This document shows, piece by piece, positions 5,594 to 7,100 of a DNA stretch of 7,100 nucleotides. The notes below the pieces were generated by a model, which searched no databases, was not told where the DNA came from, and saw only the letters and a program-made list of their open reading frames with translations. Source of the DNA: GCA-003244245 sp050699835. Lineage in GTDB: Bacteria; Actinomycetota; Actinomycetes; Mycobacteriales; Pseudonocardiaceae. Made by a program: the position numbers and the translations under genes. Each line of letters opens with the position of its first letter. The stretch's first letter is position 1. Where the stretch lies: contig JBOHFW010000212.1 in assembly GCA_050699835.1 (NCBI GenBank), forward strand, positions 1 to 7,100. The letters run 5' to 3'.

Positions 5594-6567
5594 CAGGCGC
5601 GCGTGAGGGGCTCGGGGGGCGGTACCGGGCGCGGGTCCTCCACGATCCGGGCACCGGGCACCGGACCGCTGGCCACCCGGACCGTCCGGCACACGCCGGC
5701 ACCAGCCAGCTCGGCAGCAACGCGGATCGCGGCGTCAGCGTCGGTGCACAGGAACGCGCAGGTCGGGCCGGATCCGGACACGATGCCGGCCAGCGCCCCC
5801 GCATCCACCCCGGCCCGCAGGGTGCGGCGTAACGTGGGACGCAGCGACACCGCGGCGGCTTGCAGGTCGTTGCCCAGCAGTAACGCCAGGCGTCGAGGAT
5901 CACCGGAGGCCAGCGCTTCCAGCAGTGGCTCGGCGTCGCCGAGCCACTGTGGCGAGGAACCCTGTGGTGATGAAGCCTGAGCGCGAAGCCGATCCAACTC
6001 CCGGTAGACCTCCGTAGTCGACAAGCCACGGTGGTCCAGCGCGATCACCCAGTGGAAGGTGTGCCGAGTCAGCACCGGCACCAGGGACTCGCCCCGTCCG
6101 GTACCCAGCGCGGTGCCGCCGCACAACGCAAAGGGCACATCGCTGCCCAATCTGGCGGCCAGGCCGGCCAGCTCTTCGCGGCCCAGCTCCAGGCGCCACA
6201 GCCCGGCCAGCGCGACCAGAGTGCCCGCGGCGTCCGCACTGCCACCGGCCATCCCGCCAGCCACCGGGATGGCTTTGCGCAGCACAACCCGCACGGTAGG
6301 CCGGCGCCCGACGTGCTCGGCGAGCAGCAGCACTGCACGCCACGCAAGGTTGCTCCGATCGGTGGGCACCGTTCCGGCACCCTCGCCGTACACCTGCACA
6401 CCGGGCTCGTCGGTGGCCGCGACGGTCACCTCGTCCACGATGGACACCGCATGGAACACGCTGACCAGCTCGTGGTAACCGTCCCAGCGCAGGTTGCCTA
6501 CGCCCAGGTGGAGGTTGACCTTGGCGGGGGCGCACACGGTAACTGGTTGCGGGACGACGGCGAGCAC
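5593..6567 (-). CDS. ispE: 4-diphosphocytidyl-2-C-methyl-D-erythritol kinase
   Basis: This 324-residue GHMP-family kinase phosphorylates 4-diphosphocytidyl-2-C-methyl-D-erythritol with ATP, a step of the MEP pathway to isoprenoid precursors in the cytoplasm. The three hallmark regions are present: PAKVNLHLG (14-22) with the conserved K16; the glycine-rich ATP loop IPVAGGMAGGSADAA (100-114); and LGSDVPFAL (140-148) with catalytic D143. Near the C-terminus is GSGPTCAFL (265-273), followed by a Pro-rich tail (311-324). Length is normal for actinobacteria. The start is GTG at 6567, since an in-frame TAA lies nine codons upstream with no start between. No well-spaced Shine-Dalgarno is visible, so a slightly later GTG (residue 11) is possible. 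It follows rsmA by 45 nt and overlaps the ABC-F start. Two leucines (L229, L246) use TTA, surprising in a GC-rich essential gene and arguing against a Streptomyces-like host. Confidence 0.95.
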   Translation of the reverse strand: MLAVVPQPVTVCAPAKVNLHLGVGNLRWDGYHELVSVFHAVSIVDEVTVAATDEPGVQVYGEGAGTVPTDRSNLAWRAVLLLAEHVGRRPTVRVVLRKAIPVAGGMAGGSADAAGTLVALAGLWRLELGREELAGLAARLGSDVPFALCGGTALGTGRGESLVPVLTRHTFHWVIALDHRGLSTTEVYRELDRLRAQASSPQGSSPQWLGDAEPLLEALASGDPRRLALLLGNDLQAAAVSLRPTLRRTLRAGVDAGALAGIVSGSGPTCAFLCTDADAAIRVAAELAGAGVCRTVRVASGPVPGARIVEDPRPVPPPEPLTRA

Positions 6568-6612
6568 ATCACCAGGGTACGTGCGCGGGCGTTATGAGCC
6601 TTTTCGGTCTGC

Positions 6613-7100
6613 TCAGCGCCGCGCCGCGCAGATCCGGGCGAAGTCCTCGACGGTCAGCAGCTCACCACGAGCGCTCGGATCGACTCCGGCGGCGCGCAGC
6701 ACCTGCTCGGCGATGGCCGCTGTTCCTGCCCACTCGGCCAGGGCGGCTCGCAGGGTCTTGCGTCGCTGCGCGAACGCGGCATCGATCAGCGCGAAGACCT
6801 GCTCTCTGGGCACTGTGGACGGTGCCGGGCGGCGTCTCAACGCGACGAGACCGGAATCCACGTGGGGCACCGGCCAGAACACCGCGCGGGGGATCTGCCC
6901 GGCGCGGCGGACCTCGGCGAACCAGGCCGCCTTGACGCTGGGAGCGCCATAGCATCGGGTGCCCGGCGGCGCAGCCAGCCGATCGGCCACCTCGGCCTGC
7001 ACCATCACCAGCCCGCGGCGCAGGCTCGGCAGCTCGGTCAGCAGGTGCAGCAGCACCGGAACGCCCACGTTGTAGGGCAGATTTGTGACCAGCGCGGTGG
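6613..7100 (-). CDS. rsmA: 16S rRNA (adenine1518/1519-N6)-dimethyltransferase, 3' part
   Basis: The gene runs off the right edge of the window; the C-terminal 161 residues are visible. RsmA (KsgA) uses SAM to dimethylate two adjacent adenosines in the 3' hairpin of 16S rRNA during small-subunit maturation. The visible part opens with TALVTNLPYNVGVPVL, which contains the catalytic NLPYNV motif of the family. It continues with VMVQAEVADRLAAPPGTRCYG, except that the usual core is spread over several short blocks, then PSVKAAWF and the strongly conserved VFWPVPHVDSGLV. It ends with the helical C-terminal domain including FALIDAAFAQRRKTLRAAL. Third positions are almost all G or C, as in the rest of the operon. 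Loss of KsgA gives kasugamycin resistance in other bacteria. Upstream neighbours lie outside the window. Confidence 0.95.
   Translation of the reverse strand, partial: TALVTNLPYNVGVPVLLHLLTELPSLRRGLVMVQAEVADRLAAPPGTRCYGAPSVKAAWFAEVRRAGQIPRAVFWPVPHVDSGLVALRRRPAPSTVPREQVFALIDAAFAQRRKTLRAALAEWAGTAAIAEQVLRAAGVDPSARGELLTVEDFARICAARR

Noticed and set aside
5594..5692. 33-residue N-terminal extension of the ABC-F protein
   Set aside because: It lies inside ispE, has no family similarity, and ABC-F homology starts right at MANLVNLEAV.
6595..6615. TGAGC/GCTCA hairpin between rsmA and ispE as a terminator
   Set aside because: The stem is only 5 bp with an 11-nt loop, overlaps the rsmA stop and has no T-tract in the transcribed direction. 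The genes look cotranscribed.
1..7100. CRISPR arrays, tRNA or rRNA genes, insertion sequence ends
   Set aside because: I saw no regularly spaced repeats, tRNA cloverleaf patterns, transposase frames or terminal inverted repeats with target duplications.

Overview
The window is high-GC actinobacterial DNA, most likely from a filamentous or mycolic-type actinomycete, with Pseudonocardiaceae as a plausible but unproven guess. Codon third positions in the right two thirds are almost all G or C. The gene order rsmA/ksgA, ispE, ABC-F ATPase, acyl-AMP/CoA ligase resembles the mycobacterial ksgA-ispE-pks16 neighbourhood. The essential ispE gene contains two TTA leucine codons, which argues against a Streptomyces-type genome where TTA is kept out of essential genes.

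Right part (about 2123-7100, all minus strand): a housekeeping operon read from right to left. It holds the 3' part of rsmA (16S rRNA dimethyladenosine transferase), then ispE (MEP isoprenoid pathway kinase), then a Uup-like ABC-F ATPase whose ATG overlaps the ispE stop as TGATG, then after 39 nt a fatty-acyl-AMP/CoA ligase of the mycobacterial Pks16 type. The operon ends in a perfect 13-bp inverted repeat that lies inside the last codons of the ligase gene and faces a convergent gene.

Left part (1-2093): an accessory, less GC-rich segment. It contains a small DUF4190-type membrane protein (plus strand, 1812-2093) and a decayed XRE/TPR-type transcriptional regulator. The regulator remnant (minus strand, about 1271-1664) can be read only by passing through all three minus frames, with an apparent internal deletion and a one-base deletion. 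Further left are an intact SpoU/TrmH-family RNA 2'-O-methyltransferase (minus strand, 320-1129), possibly leaderless, and a weakly supported small plus-strand ORF (103-363) that overlaps its 3' end.

Three intact proteins (RsmA, the ABC-F ATPase and the SpoU methyltransferase) act, or probably act, on rRNA or the ribosome. The first two are ordinary core genes. The SpoU enzyme is the one that looks acquired and could modify rRNA, possibly giving resistance. I did not find a convincing new multi-gene system. The most informative unannotated items are the three-frame regulator pseudogene and the inverted repeat at the convergent gene junction.
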